A stretch of 64,000 nt of DNA from Streptomyces sp. NBRC 110035 (GCF_000829695.1 NZ_BBNN01000025.1:144545-208544), one strand, 5' to 3'; positions 7,092 through 15,347 are shown, counted from the stretch's first letter. The notes: generated by a model from the sequence alone, not told the origin. Translations and numbers: made by a program.

Positions 7092-7391
7092 TCAGGAAGA
7101 GATCGGGTGTGCCGCCGCTCCTACGGCGGAGAGGTGGCGCGGCAGGCAGGTGGTCAGGTTGGGGTCCTGGTAGGCACCAGCCGTGGCGGCCGCGACGCAC
7201 ACATCGGCAACCAAGTGGCCGGCCCCCTTGACCCTGTCCAGGGAGTCCCTAAGGTCCTGCCGCTGCTGCTCTGACGGTCCGTACCCGGCCGATTCCATGA
7301 AGGACCTAGCCCACGCGTCCTCGACCATCGCCAGGGTTTCGTTGGCCTGGGTCTTCGCGAGATCGTCGCCGTGCAGGCCGAAGTGGAGCAC
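7092..7391 (-). CDS. Phage hypothetical protein, possibly the 3' part of a frameshifted gene
   Basis: The frame from GTG 7391 codes a credible helical protein (LHGDDLAKTQANETLAMVEDAWA, then EQQRQDLRDSLDRVKGAGHLV). No good Shine-Dalgarno precedes this GTG. A strong one (GGAGGA) instead precedes ATG 7534 in a different frame, whose first 45 codons look natural before turning into the shadow of this gene. A single-base frameshift near 7395-7410 would join the two. I call the 3' part as coding with reserve. Confidence 0.5.
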   Translation of the reverse strand: MLHFGLHGDDLAKTQANETLAMVEDAWARSFMESAGYGPSEQQRQDLRDSLDRVKGAGHLVADVCVAAATAGAYQDPNLTTCLPRHLSAVGAAAHPISS

Positions 7392-7534
7392 GGTCGACTG
7401 GTGGAGTCCTGCGCAGCCTTCTTGTTGAGGGGCGCGCGGCGGGCAAGGGCCCCTCGCACATGGCGAAGTTGACCGGCTTCACACGCGAGTGGGTTGCGAA
7501 GATCGCCCCCGACCCGAAGCGTTCTGCCTGACAT
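7392..7534 (-). other. Probable 5' part of the same gene, out of frame
   Basis: ATG 7534 is preceded by AGAGGAGGACAGCAG, one of the best ribosome-binding sites of the element. The frame reads MSGRTLRVGGDLRNPLACEA and onward with basic, helix-like sequence (ARRAPLNKKAAQD) to about 7400. It then continues only as low-quality Arg/Ser/Pro sequence overlapping the next frame to 7154. It either belongs to the gene at 7092-7391 by frameshift or is an independent small protein. Confidence 0.35.
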
Positions 7535-7614
7535 CTGCTGTCCTCCTCTCTGGTCGTGGGGTTGGTGGTGGCCGGTGGCCCGGCGGCCGGATGTCATCCG
7601 CCGGGCCACCGGAG

Positions 7615-8007
7615 CTAACTGAGCCGGTACGCCTGGTGATAGAGCCGGTACGCTGCACGGCAGTCGTCGCACGCGGCCTCGCCAGCCCGCTGGTGCCGGC
7701 GGTAGCCAGCCGAGGTTCCACGCTCCTCCCGGCAACGCGTCCCGACCCGCTTCGGCCTCGACTCCCCGGCGGTCTTCTGTTCACGGGCCAGCTGCCACCG
7801 CTGCCCGGCCGACAGCCCGCCCGCGATCCCGTCCCGCGCGCTCTTCCCGAGACCGTGCTCACGGACGAGGACGGCCTCCAGGCATGCCTCCCGCACCGGG
7901 CAGGCCCAGCAAATGGCCAGAGCCTCAGCGGCCTTCCCCTGGCAGAACCAGATCTCGGGGTCCCCGCCCCTGCACGCAGCGTCTAGCTCCCAGTCCCGGT
8001 CCCTCAT
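7615..8007 (-). CDS. WhiB-family regulator with extra C-terminal Cys/His module
   Basis: The 130-residue product has the WhiB signature: Cys12, Cys33, Cys36 and Cys42, plus an extra Cys22, and the GIAGG turn at 60-64. It should carry an oxygen- and NO-sensitive 4Fe-4S cluster and bind the main sigma factor. After a basic linker the C-terminus has a second motif, CREERGTSAGYRRHQRAGEA followed by CDDC, closely related to the tail of the adjacent gene's protein. ATG 8007 overlaps the upstream stop (ATGA). WhiB proteins are common in actinophages and can modulate host sporulation or division genes; the target here is unknown. Confidence 0.85.
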   Translation of the reverse strand: MRDRDWELDAACRGGDPEIWFCQGKAAEALAICWACPVREACLEAVLVREHGLGKSARDGIAGGLSAGQRWQLAREQKTAGESRPKRVGTRCREERGTSAGYRRHQRAGEAACDDCRAAYRLYHQAYRLS

Positions 8008-8459
8008 GCGGCCACCTCCGGGGCGCCGATGTAGGTGCCGTGCTTGCGGTAGTAGCGGTCCGCGACCGCGTTCGCGTCCTTGCACGGCTGGCATGGGGCT
8101 TCGCCGCGGCGGTGGTGCCGGCCGTACCCCTTCCGGGTGCCGCACACCGGGGTCCGGCCGGCGGGCATTTTGCGGGTGCCGGTGCGGGACATGCACTCGT
8201 CGGCCGGAACAGCCAGGTCGGGAAACCAGGCCCGGATCTTCGCCGAATTGATCCCGAGGCGGCGAGCGATGACCGAGTACAGTACGCCCCGCTCGAACAG
8301 CAGGGAGGCGGCGTACCAGGCCTCGTCCTCGGTGAGCGTCCAGCCCTCCCGGCCCCCGTTCGCCGCACGCTCGATGGCGATCAGGTCCAGGCAGACCAGG
8401 CCCTCCGAGGTGGCCATCCACACGGTGGGAGCGGCCGCTACGTGCGTAATCGAGATCAT
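8004..8459 (-). CDS. HTH protein with C-terminal zinc knuckle, 151 aa
   Basis: Residues 43-80 (TEDEAWYAASLLFERGVL then IARRLGINSAKIRAWFP) form a helix-turn-helix that resembles resolvase/sigma-type recognition helices. Residues 106-126 hold a Cys/His module: CGTRKGYGRHHRRGE, then CQPC. The same module is found at the C-terminus of the next gene's WhiB protein. The start overlaps the helicase stop by ATGA. I expect a DNA-binding phage regulator, but no target is visible. Confidence 0.65.
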   Translation of the reverse strand: MISITHVAAAPTVWMATSEGLVCLDLIAIERAANGGREGWTLTEDEAWYAASLLFERGVLYSVIARRLGINSAKIRAWFPDLAVPADECMSRTGTRKMPAGRTPVCGTRKGYGRHHRRGEAPCQPCKDANAVADRYYRKHGTYIGAPEVAA

Positions 8460-10960
8460 GCGGTCACCGCCGCCACCGTCGACACCCAGGCGAGGGCGGT
8501 GTCGTCGAGCTGCTTCCGGGCCCGGGTGACCGCCACGTAGGCGAGGCGGGCCTCCTCCCGGGGCAGGACGACCAGGCCGGTCTTCTGGTCCGGCTTCGGC
8601 GCCCGGAAGTCGGCGTGGATGCGGACGGCCGGCCACTCGCGGCCCTTCGACCGGTGCGCGGTCGAGACGACCAGCTCCGCCTGCTGCTCCGAACACAGCC
8701 CGTCCGCCGCGGCGATGATGCTGTCGGTGCCGTGCTCGTCGATGAGCTTGACCAGGACCTCGAGGGAGCCGTCTTCCTCGGCGGCGTACTGGCGGACGGC
8801 GTCCCAGGACGGGAAACCCATCAGCTCGGGGTGGTCGGTCGGGCGGCCGTCCTGGAGTGCTTCGGCGGCCCAGGCAAGGCGCTTGATGTCGCCGCCCCCG
8901 CCAACGAGGGCGACCTTCCGGCCGTTGGCGAGGCCCTCCATGACGATGTCCATGGCGCCGGCGTTGGTGCGGCAGAGGATTGCGTCCGGGGTGGCGAGCG
9001 TGCCGACGGTGGAGTCCGCGGCGTCCCAGCCGGTGAGGCGGAGCGGCGCGTCGATCAGCCGCAGCCACACGTTGGCGCGGGCGGCGATCGCCGGACCGAA
9101 CCGGAACGACTGCGACAAGGTGAGCTGCGGGCAGGCGAGTTCGCGGACGAAGCCCTCGAGCGCGTCCTTGGCGCCGCGCCAGCTGTAGATCTGCTGTGCG
9201 GAGTCGCCGACGGCGATGCGCTGTGCGTGCTCCTGCGCCAGGAGGACGCCGGACAGGACGTCGTTCGTGTCCTGCGCCTCATCGAGGAGCACCACGTCCG
9301 TCGGAATCGTCGGCCTCGAGAGCGCCCACATCTTCAGGTAGTGGTCGTGGGTCAGGTTGAGGACGCTGTCGTCGTTCTCCAGGTCGGCCCAGGCCGCGCG
9401 GGCGACGGGGAAGGCGAGCTGCACCAGCTCTGCGCGCGCTCGCTTCTTCGTGAGGCCGTCGTACTGCGGGACGTGCTGCTCGGTGATTTCGTCGTCGGCA
9501 CTGTGGCACCAGCGGGTCACGGTGTCGAGCGCGACCCGCATGATGATCTTGAAGGTCATGGCCTTCTGGCCGCCGGTGTCGGTGCGGATCGTCGGGGTCG
9601 CGCCGATGACGCCGAGCACGGACCGGACGTCGAGGGCCTGAGCGGCCTCGTGCGCCGTCTGCCGAGGCCGCTGGAGACGCCGGCCGTACCGCGGGTCGAA
9701 GGCGAGACCGTGGCCGGTCTTGCACGCGACCGCGGCCGGGAACGACTTCGCGGCGTCGTTCTTGATGGCGGTGTTGTAGGCGACGTACGTCATCCGGCGG
9801 CGCCGGTCGGACTGCGCGATGAGCTTGAGCGTGCTGGAGTTGTGCGTCGGCACGCAGCCCGCCGTCAGGTACAGGTGATCCGGCGCGGTGACGCTGATAC
9901 ATACGGCTTCGTCCGGCTCGACTGGAGTAATCGCCCGGATCGCCCGGAACGGGGCCACCCGCGCGCCCTCGCACCAGCCGGAGGCCTTGCGCTCCAGGAA
10001 GAACGGCACCAGGTGTGCGGGCAGCTTGATCCGCATCCGGTATGCGAGCTTCCGCCGGGTGGCCTTCTCCGTCAGAGTCGCCGTGCCGCCGAGCGACTGG
10101 ACAAGCCAGCGGACGTCCTCGGCCAGCCGGAGGCTGGTGGTGACGTACTCCGCAGCGTCTCCGTGCGCCCGGTGCCCGTCCGCATCCAGAAGTCCGCGGA
10201 GCACTTCGAGGCGCTGGTCGGCCGACGCGAACTTATAGAGGTCCGGCACGAACTTCTCGTGGCTCCGAAGGCCGCGCAACCCGAGTGAGCGGAGCGCGTC
10301 AACGATTGGGTTCCAGAATCCGCGGCGCCCAGGCAGTGTCTGGCGTCCGCCCAGGCCGTACCCGTAACGGCCCGCGCTGTCGTACACGACGACGCCCATA
10401 GGATCGACCAGAGCACGCACGCGATCGATGATCTGCGCGTCCGCAGTCGTGACGGTGACGGTGCCGCTCAGTGAGCCGTCGCCGAGCAGAAGGCCCAGCA
10501 GCCACGGATCGAGCGGCAGTTCCGCCTCGGGCAGCTTCACGGGGTCGGGCATGGGCACGAACCACCGGCCGCCGCCGCCAGGACGTGCTACGCCGCGGGC
10601 GAGGATCTCGGCGGTGGTCAGCACCTGGCCGGGCGTGCCCCGGTCTCGCTGCTTGTTGGACTGGACGAGCCAGCGGTGTTCGGCATCAGCGATCACCGTG
10701 ACGCCATCGGAGAACCGCAACTCGTACAGAGGGCGGATGCCCTGGGGATAGACGCCGGAGACCTCGTAAATGAGGCCGTCGCGTCCAATGATGGGGTCGT
10801 CGATGGCGAGGGTGCCGATGGGGCGCCAGCCGGTCGGCGTGAGCACGGGCTGGTCGGTGCGAAGTGCTTTGCCGCAGCCCGCGCCGGCCTGGAGGACAAG
10901 GTCCAGCCCGTCGCCGTACGCATCGATCGCCTCGGCTTGCTCGAGAGTTGGGGTCACCAC
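8456..10960 (-). CDS. UvrD/Rep-type superfamily 1 DNA helicase interrupted by an intein
   Basis: GTG 10960 follows AAGGAGGT with eight bases of spacing. The 834-residue precursor contains a 491-residue helicase plus a 343-residue intein. The N-extein ends in the P-loop GAGCGK (26-31) and the C-extein resumes with SSTLKL, so the Walker A motif forms only after splicing. Helicase motifs follow in order: YVAYNTAIKNDA (Ia-like), VVLLDEAQDT (II), DSAQQIYSWRGA (III), LSQSFRFGP (IV), VSTAHRSKGREWPAVR (V) and AYVAVTRARKQL (VI). It should unwind DNA in element replication or recombination, next to the Sak4-like recombinase gene. Confidence 0.9.
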   Translation of the reverse strand: MVTPTLEQAEAIDAYGDGLDLVLQAGAGCGKALRTDQPVLTPTGWRPIGTLAIDDPIIGRDGLIYEVSGVYPQGIRPLYELRFSDGVTVIADAEHRWLVQSNKQRDRGTPGQVLTTAEILARGVARPGGGGRWFVPMPDPVKLPEAELPLDPWLLGLLLGDGSLSGTVTVTTADAQIIDRVRALVDPMGVVVYDSAGRYGYGLGGRQTLPGRRGFWNPIVDALRSLGLRGLRSHEKFVPDLYKFASADQRLEVLRGLLDADGHRAHGDAAEYVTTSLRLAEDVRWLVQSLGGTATLTEKATRRKLAYRMRIKLPAHLVPFFLERKASGWCEGARVAPFRAIRAITPVEPDEAVCISVTAPDHLYLTAGCVPTHNSSTLKLIAQSDRRRRMTYVAYNTAIKNDAAKSFPAAVACKTGHGLAFDPRYGRRLQRPRQTAHEAAQALDVRSVLGVIGATPTIRTDTGGQKAMTFKIIMRVALDTVTRWCHSADDEITEQHVPQYDGLTKKRARAELVQLAFPVARAAWADLENDDSVLNLTHDHYLKMWALSRPTIPTDVVLLDEAQDTNDVLSGVLLAQEHAQRIAVGDSAQQIYSWRGAKDALEGFVRELACPQLTLSQSFRFGPAIAARANVWLRLIDAPLRLTGWDAADSTVGTLATPDAILCRTNAGAMDIVMEGLANGRKVALVGGGGDIKRLAWAAEALQDGRPTDHPELMGFPSWDAVRQYAAEEDGSLEVLVKLIDEHGTDSIIAAADGLCSEQQAELVVSTAHRSKGREWPAVRIHADFRAPKPDQKTGLVVLPREEARLAYVAVTRARKQLDDTALAWVSTVAAVTA
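9839..10867 (-). other. LAGLIDADG intein with class 3 (W-C-T) features
   Basis: Intein residues 32-374 begin with Ala instead of Cys/Ser (ALRTDQPVLTPTGW) and end VPTHN before Ser+1. The class 3 triad is present: Trp97 in block B (DAEHRWLV), Cys354 in block F (AVCISVTAPDHLYL) and Thr372 in block G. Class 3 inteins lack the N-terminal nucleophile and start splicing from the block F Cys. A dodecapeptide endonuclease domain lies between, with LLGLLLGDGSL (154-164) and LRGLLDADG (254-262), so the intein may still be mobile. It sits between Lys31 and Ser of the P-loop, the most conserved spot of the host helicase. Confidence 0.9.
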
Positions 10961-11034
10961 TGGGGTGCACCTCCTTTCGGGGGTGCGAGCCCGCCCCGCA
11001 TGGGGTCGGGGCGGGCCCGCGGTCAGTGACGGAC

Positions 11035-12270
11035 TCAGGCGGCGTCGGCGGCGAGCCGGGCGGCGTCGTCCTCCAGGCCCTGGACCAACGCGGCGAACTC
11101 GTCCGCCGCGTTGTCCCGCTCACCGAAGCTCGTGAGTGTGTCGAGCAGCGTCTTGGCCTCGTCCAACGCCATCTCGTTGGCGGAGCCGATCCGGCGGCCG
11201 ACGATCAGCGAGATGGCGCGCAGTCGGTCCTCGCGGCCCTTGATCTCGAGCTGGTTGAAGAGGGCGTGCATCATCCGCATCTGCGGGGCGGAGACGGGCG
11301 CCGGACCCTGGTCCTGCTCGGTGGAGGCCGGCGGGGTGCTCTGCTCCGGCGAGGGCACAGCCGCCGGAGTGGCGGGCGTCGCCGCGGACTTGACGGCCTG
11401 GCCGTACTCCCGGATGACGTCCCCGAGCTTGGCGGGCTCGCCGGTCTTCGGGTGCAGCAGGTCCGCACCGAGCAGGTTCCGCGCCTGCGCCTGGCCATGA
11501 AGCTCCAGCGCCCGCTTGTACGTCAGCCCGTCGGCGACCAGCGCGTCCACGATGACCTGCATCGGGTCCACACCCTGCCCGAGCTGCTCCAGGATCGCCT
11601 CAGCGAAGTCGGGGCCGGGGTGGTGCACGCACGCGCCGTCGAGCGGCGTGTACCGGGTCTTGGTCACGGTGCCGGTGCCCTCGGTCATGTCGATCACGAC
11701 GTCGACTTCGTACTCGGCGCCCTCACGCTGGACCGTCTTGACGCCCAGCTTCTTGACCTTGCCGTTGGCCAGCTCGTAGTCGTTCTTCGTCCGCATGGTG
11801 ACGATGACGTGGCCGGGGAAGTGCAGCAGGGCGTCCAGCATGTCCTGCTCCATTTCGTTCACCGGAGCCCAGGCGGAGAACTTCCCGCCGTTGATCTTCT
11901 TGCCCTCCTCCTCGACGCGGGCGAGGAGTCCGCCCTTCCCGGCCCAGAAGTGCGACCAGCTGTCGATGATGAGGACGGCGAGGCGGGCCTCCTCGGCGGC
12001 GCGGACGGCGGCGATGAGGTTCTCCGGGGAGCAGAACGCCATCGGCAGGTGCGCGAAGGTGTGGGACTCGATGTCGGGGCGGCCGGGGACGGGGGCGTAC
12101 TTGAGGGCGGAGCCGCGCTCGGTGTCGACGACGCCGATCTGTCCGCCGGCGGCGAGGCCTTCGGCCATGCGGAGGGCCGTCTTGGTCTTGCCGGAGCCGC
12201 CGGGGCCCTGGAGGGCGATGCGGGCCTTGGCAGTCTCGCGGGTGGCCGGCTGGAAGGTGAAGGTGCTCAT
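11035..12270 (-). CDS. Sak4-like RecA-fold phage recombinase ATPase
   Basis: ATG 12270 overlaps the upstream stop (ATGA). The 411-residue protein has Walker A GPGGSGKT (22-29), a Walker B-type strand LAVLIIDSWSHFW near residue 105, and the VNEMEQDMLDALLHFPGHVIVTMRTK segment typical of phage ATP-binding proteins of the Sak4/RecA-like group. A Pro/Ala/Thr linker (about 285-320) separates a C-terminal helical domain (QMRMMHALFNQLEIKGRED) that may bind a partner. In phages with this gene, Sak4-type proteins work with SSB in single-strand annealing or strand exchange; ssb is present in this operon. Confidence 0.8.
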   Translation of the reverse strand: MSTFTFQPATRETAKARIALQGPGGSGKTKTALRMAEGLAAGGQIGVVDTERGSALKYAPVPGRPDIESHTFAHLPMAFCSPENLIAAVRAAEEARLAVLIIDSWSHFWAGKGGLLARVEEEGKKINGGKFSAWAPVNEMEQDMLDALLHFPGHVIVTMRTKNDYELANGKVKKLGVKTVQREGAEYEVDVVIDMTEGTGTVTKTRYTPLDGACVHHPGPDFAEAILEQLGQGVDPMQVIVDALVADGLTYKRALELHGQAQARNLLGADLLHPKTGEPAKLGDVIREYGQAVKSAATPATPAAVPSPEQSTPPASTEQDQGPAPVSAPQMRMMHALFNQLEIKGREDRLRAISLIVGRRIGSANEMALDEAKTLLDTLTSFGERDNAADEFAALVQGLEDDAARLAADAA

Positions 12271-12569
12271 GAGTCGTTCCTGTTCGTGCCGGTCTGCGGC
12301 GGGATGGTGGCTCGGAAGGGGCTTGCGGCGATGTCGCGGGCGAGCTTGGCGGCGCGCATTACGGCCCCGTAGGCGCGGCGCTTGCGGCGCTCGTCGGCCT
12401 GGGTGTCGGACGGCTTCGTGCCGTACTGGTCCTTGGCGTGCGCGGCCAGGGCGGTCGCGAGCTCGGCGCCGTACTCGGTGCGGAGGGCGGCGAGGACCTG
12501 CGCGGCTTCGCCCGGCTGGAGCGGCCGGCCGGTGGTGAGCGCCCGGTAGGCGCGGGCGTACGCGCTCAC
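12267..12569 (-). CDS. Small basic helical phage protein, 100 aa
   Basis: GTG 12569 overlaps the preceding stop (GTGA), and the gene end overlaps the recombinase ATG. The peptide is helical, with EAAQVLAALRTEYGAELATA and a basic stretch ADERRKRRAYGAVMRAAK. Tight coupling to the recombinase gene suggests a related role in DNA metabolism. No family is recognisable. Confidence 0.6.
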   Translation of the reverse strand: MSAYARAYRALTTGRPLQPGEAAQVLAALRTEYGAELATALAAHAKDQYGTKPSDTQADERRKRRAYGAVMRAAKLARDIAASPFRATIPPQTGTNRNDS

Positions 12570-13399
12570 CGGTCTTCACCGTCCCGGGCGGCGAGCATCA
12601 GCCCGGTCATGCCCTCACCGAGGAGGTGCACGGTCACGCCCTGGTGCTCGCCGGTCCCGGTGGTGACCGCACCGCGCGCGGTGATCGTGGCGACGTTGAC
12701 CCGGAGACGGGTCAGCCACCAGGACCAGGCGGCGTAGTCGTGCGGCCGGACCGTGAGGCGGATCGTGTGGTCGTCGAGGACCTCGGCGGCGGTGACGTCG
12801 GGCTGCGAGCCGCTGAGGAGGCCGGCCAGGTGGGCGGCCGGGGACTCCTCGCGGAGGGCCTGGACCGGCGCGATCAGCTGGGTGATCCCGTCCGCCGGTG
12901 GGGTGGACGCGTCGTCGTCCTCGTATCCGGCGACCGTCCACTGCTCGGTGTCCCGGTCCCACACCACCGACCACGCGGTGTGGTCGGTGAGGGTGCCGTC
13001 GAGGTCGATACCGACCGGCATCCCGATGCCCGCGGCCGCGTTGAGGGCGTCGGCGATCGCGGCCCAGTACTCCCGCTCGGTGCGCGGCACGAAGGGCTCG
13101 TTGCCGTCCGTGGGGTCCGGCGCGGTCGCCGACTCCACCAGGAGGTCGTCGCGCTGAGCCACCACCTCGTCGACCCGGGCGCGCAGCTTCTCGCGGTCGG
13201 CGTGGACGTCGGCGAGGTCCTGCGTCCGCTGCGCCAGCTCGGCACGCAGCCGCTCCACCTCAGCCGCGGTTTCCGGCGACTGGAGCAGCTGCGACGACTC
13301 CAGCGCGAACGCGGCCTGCGACGACAGGTCGTACGACGGTCCGTGCAGCCACGCCGCATCGATGACCTTCTTTGCCGTGAGGGCGAGCTTCGAGATCAT
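12566..13399 (-). CDS. Phage hypothetical protein with long coiled coil, 277 aa
   Basis: Residues about 35-95 form a clear coiled coil (ETAAEVERLRAELAQRTQDL, then REKLRARVDEVVAQRDDLL). The following 180 residues are mixed alpha/beta. They contain GIDLDGTLTDHTAW, which recalls a HAD motif by chance wording but has no other HAD motifs, and later IRLTVRPHDYAAWSWWLTRL. The start overlaps the previous gene by ATGA. The protein may oligomerise; function is unknown. Confidence 0.65.
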   Translation of the reverse strand: MISKLALTAKKVIDAAWLHGPSYDLSSQAAFALESSQLLQSPETAAEVERLRAELAQRTQDLADVHADREKLRARVDEVVAQRDDLLVESATAPDPTDGNEPFVPRTEREYWAAIADALNAAAGIGMPVGIDLDGTLTDHTAWSVVWDRDTEQWTVAGYEDDDASTPPADGITQLIAPVQALREESPAAHLAGLLSGSQPDVTAAEVLDDHTIRLTVRPHDYAAWSWWLTRLRVNVATITARGAVTTGTGEHQGVTVHLLGEGMTGLMLAARDGEDR

Positions 13400-13656
13400 G
13401 CGGTCTCACCGTCCTTACCGACGTAGCGGGCCTCGACCCGGGCGCCGTACTCGGTCAGCACACGCGTGGCCTCGTACGCCCCTGCCGGGAGGTACGCCGA
13501 CCGCGAGCCGGAGCGGGGGACCCTGGCGGTGCGGATGTTGTACTCGATGCAGGAGGCGGTGCTGCTGGAGTTGTACTCGCCAACGGGCTGCCACTGGCCG
13601 GGGGTGGCACGGCAGTGGGCCGCGACCGCGAAGTGGTCGACCAACTTGCGCTTCAT
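13396..13656 (-). CDS. Small phage protein, 86 aa
   Basis: ATG 13656 overlaps the upstream stop (ATGA), and the gene's own stop overlaps the next start in the same way. The sequence is predicted as beta-rich, with Tyr and Ser-rich strands (GEYNSSSTASCIEYNIRTAR). It has only two Cys and no recognised motif. Function unknown. Confidence 0.55.
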   Translation of the reverse strand: MKRKLVDHFAVAAHCRATPGQWQPVGEYNSSSTASCIEYNIRTARVPRSGSRSAYLPAGAYEATRVLTEYGARVEARYVGKDGETA

Positions 13657-14387
13657 GCGGTCTCACCACCCTCGGTGGCCGTGATGGCCGTCAACGGGCC
13701 CGCCTGCGCCACGAGGCTGGCCAGCGTGCAGCGCTCCGGCCGGCCGTCCTGCGACAGCAACGGCATCCCGTCCTCGGCGAGCTCGCCCTGGAAGTACCAG
13801 AACTCACCGACCGCGTCCCGCTGCGGGAGCGCCAGGTCGTACACCAGCCCCTCGAACTCGAACGGGCGCCCCGCGGACCGCACCGCCCGGGTACGGACCT
13901 CCGGCAGGTCGTACGCCAGCACCGACACCCGCACGCCGTCCCGGTAGCCCTCGCCACCCACGACGTACGGCAACGGCTGCTCACCGTCGTGCGTGACACC
14001 GAAATACCGGCGCCAGCCCGCCCACTGGGACAGATCCGTGATGTGCAGCGACACCAGCACCCGGTCACCCTCGACCTGCATGCTCTGGAACTCGACGCGG
14101 TCGCCGATCTGCTCCTGGATGCCGGCGGCGACCTGGCGGGCGCGCTCGCACGCCTGGTCCCAGGCGACAGCCTGCTGCTCCAGGTCCGTGAGCTCCGGGT
14201 CGACCGGCGGGCGCGGCATCCACCCGCCGGCGGGCGTACGGCGCAGGATGAGGCCGCGCGTCCGCTCGGTGTCGACGAGGAGGCCGACCTTGTTGAGGGC
14301 GTGCGCGGCGGCGATCTCCGGGGCGCTACCGCCTGCGGCCATGGCCTCGCGAATGATCGCGATGGCGTGGGGGAGGTTCTTGTTCAC
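13653..14387 (-). CDS. BN159_2729-like phage/Streptomyces protein, 244 aa
   Basis: GTG 14387 overlaps the sigma factor stop by GTGA. The N-terminus (NKNLPHAIAIIREAMAAGG) resembles a family often annotated BN159_2729 in Streptomyces, which I recall rather than can test here. A helical segment (LTDLEQQAVAWDQACERARQ) follows, then a beta-rich domain with VLVSLHITDLSQWAGWRRYF. Position right after the sigma gene suggests early expression. Function is not known for the family. Confidence 0.6.
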   Translation of the reverse strand: MNKNLPHAIAIIREAMAAGGSAPEIAAAHALNKVGLLVDTERTRGLILRRTPAGGWMPRPPVDPELTDLEQQAVAWDQACERARQVAAGIQEQIGDRVEFQSMQVEGDRVLVSLHITDLSQWAGWRRYFGVTHDGEQPLPYVVGGEGYRDGVRVSVLAYDLPEVRTRAVRSAGRPFEFEGLVYDLALPQRDAVGEFWYFQGELAEDGMPLLSQDGRPERCTLASLVAQAGPLTAITATEGGETA

Positions 14388-14992
14388 GCCGCCACCGCCC
14401 CGGGGGTCTCGGCGGCCAGCTCGGCGCGCATCTTCGCGATTGCCCGGAACTGCAGCGTCTTCGTGGCGCCGGTCTTCTTGCCCAGCTCGGCGGCCGTCTC
14501 CGGCACCGACAGGCCCTCGAAGTACCGCAACTCGATGCACTCGCGCTGGAGTCGGCTGAGCGTCCGCATCGCGTACGCCACCGTCTCGGCCGCCTCCGCG
14601 ACGTCCAGGTCCCGCAGGGCGGACGCCTCGGCGGACCGGTCACGCTGGCCGGCGTCGGGCGTCTCGGCGACCGGGACCTCCAGCCGCGTCCGCGCGGCCT
14701 TGACGTGGTCGAGGTGGATGTTCCGGGCGATGACGACCAGCCAGCCCGCGAAGCCACCGGCGCGCGGGCCGCTGAAGGTGTCCATGCGGCGGAGGGCGCG
14801 CAGGAAGGTCTCCTGCGTGAGGTCCTCGGCGAGCTGCTGGTCCCGGGTCCGGCTGAGGAGGTAGGTGTACACCTCGCCGCGGTACTCGTTGTACAGAGCA
14901 GCGAAGGCCGCTCGGTCACCCGCGACGGCTCGGGCCACCAGCTCGGGGCCCGATCCCTCCCGGGTGATCTTGTGGGTAACGTGGGTCAACAC
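14384..14992 (-). CDS. ECF-type sigma-70 factor encoded by the element
   Basis: The 202-residue protein has sigma region 2 (AFAALYNEYRGEVYTYLLSR then LAEDLTQETFLRALRRMDTF) and region 4 (LSRLQRECIELRYFEGLSV then ETAAELGKKTGATKTLQFRA), with no region 3, as in extracytoplasmic function sigma factors. GTG 14992 is the start. No anti-sigma gene is adjacent. It is the first gene of the rightmost early block, 115 bases from the excisionase-like gene, and could redirect host RNA polymerase to element promoters. It could equally be a captured host regulator. Confidence 0.85.
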   Translation of the reverse strand: MLTHVTHKITREGSGPELVARAVAGDRAAFAALYNEYRGEVYTYLLSRTRDQQLAEDLTQETFLRALRRMDTFSGPRAGGFAGWLVVIARNIHLDHVKAARTRLEVPVAETPDAGQRDRSAEASALRDLDVAEAAETVAYAMRTLSRLQRECIELRYFEGLSVPETAAELGKKTGATKTLQFRAIAKMRAELAAETPGAVAA

Positions 14993-15107
14993 GACTGCTC
15001 TCTTTCTGGGTGTTGCGGTTGTGGAGGTCGCCCCGGTGGTGCGGGGCGGTCCGGAGTCGAGGGGTCGCCAGGCCTGGCAGTCAGGCGGCCCTTCGGCATG
15101 TTTGGGA

Positions 15108-15347
15108 TCAGGCCGTCGCGGCCAGCTGGTCCTGCTCCGCCATCCACGCCTTCACGGCGGTCAGGTCGAAGCGGCGGACCTCCTTCTTCTGGCCGGTCGA
15201 CTTCAGCCGCTCCACCGGCATGCCGTCCTCGATCCAGCGCAGGACGGTCCAGTCGGAGACCTGGTAGTAGGTCTCCAGCTCGGGCTGGGTGAGGAGAGGC
15301 ATCAGGCCGGCCGGGAGGGGGACGCGGCGGTCACTCTTCGTCGGCAT
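15108..15347 (-). CDS. xis: Excisionase-like MerR-type helix-turn-helix protein
   Basis: I choose ATG 15347, which overlaps the end of the XRE gene by 17 bases, giving 79 residues. The core LTQPELETYYQVSDWTVLRW followed by ...DGMPVERL and a Lys-rich wing is the small winged-helix of phage excisionases and MerR-like HTH_17 proteins. Co-transcription with the repressor-like gene and proximity to the integrase suggest that it controls direction of site-specific recombination. A general DNA-binding role cannot be excluded. Confidence 0.7.
   Translation of the reverse strand: MPTKSDRRVPLPAGLMPLLTQPELETYYQVSDWTVLRWIEDGMPVERLKSTGQKKEVRRFDLTAVKAWMAEQDQLAATA

Noticed and set aside
12566..13399. HAD phosphatase because of IDLDGTLTD.
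   Set aside because: The motif is in the middle of the protein and motifs II-IV are absent; the frame has coiled coil and unrelated alpha/beta sequence.
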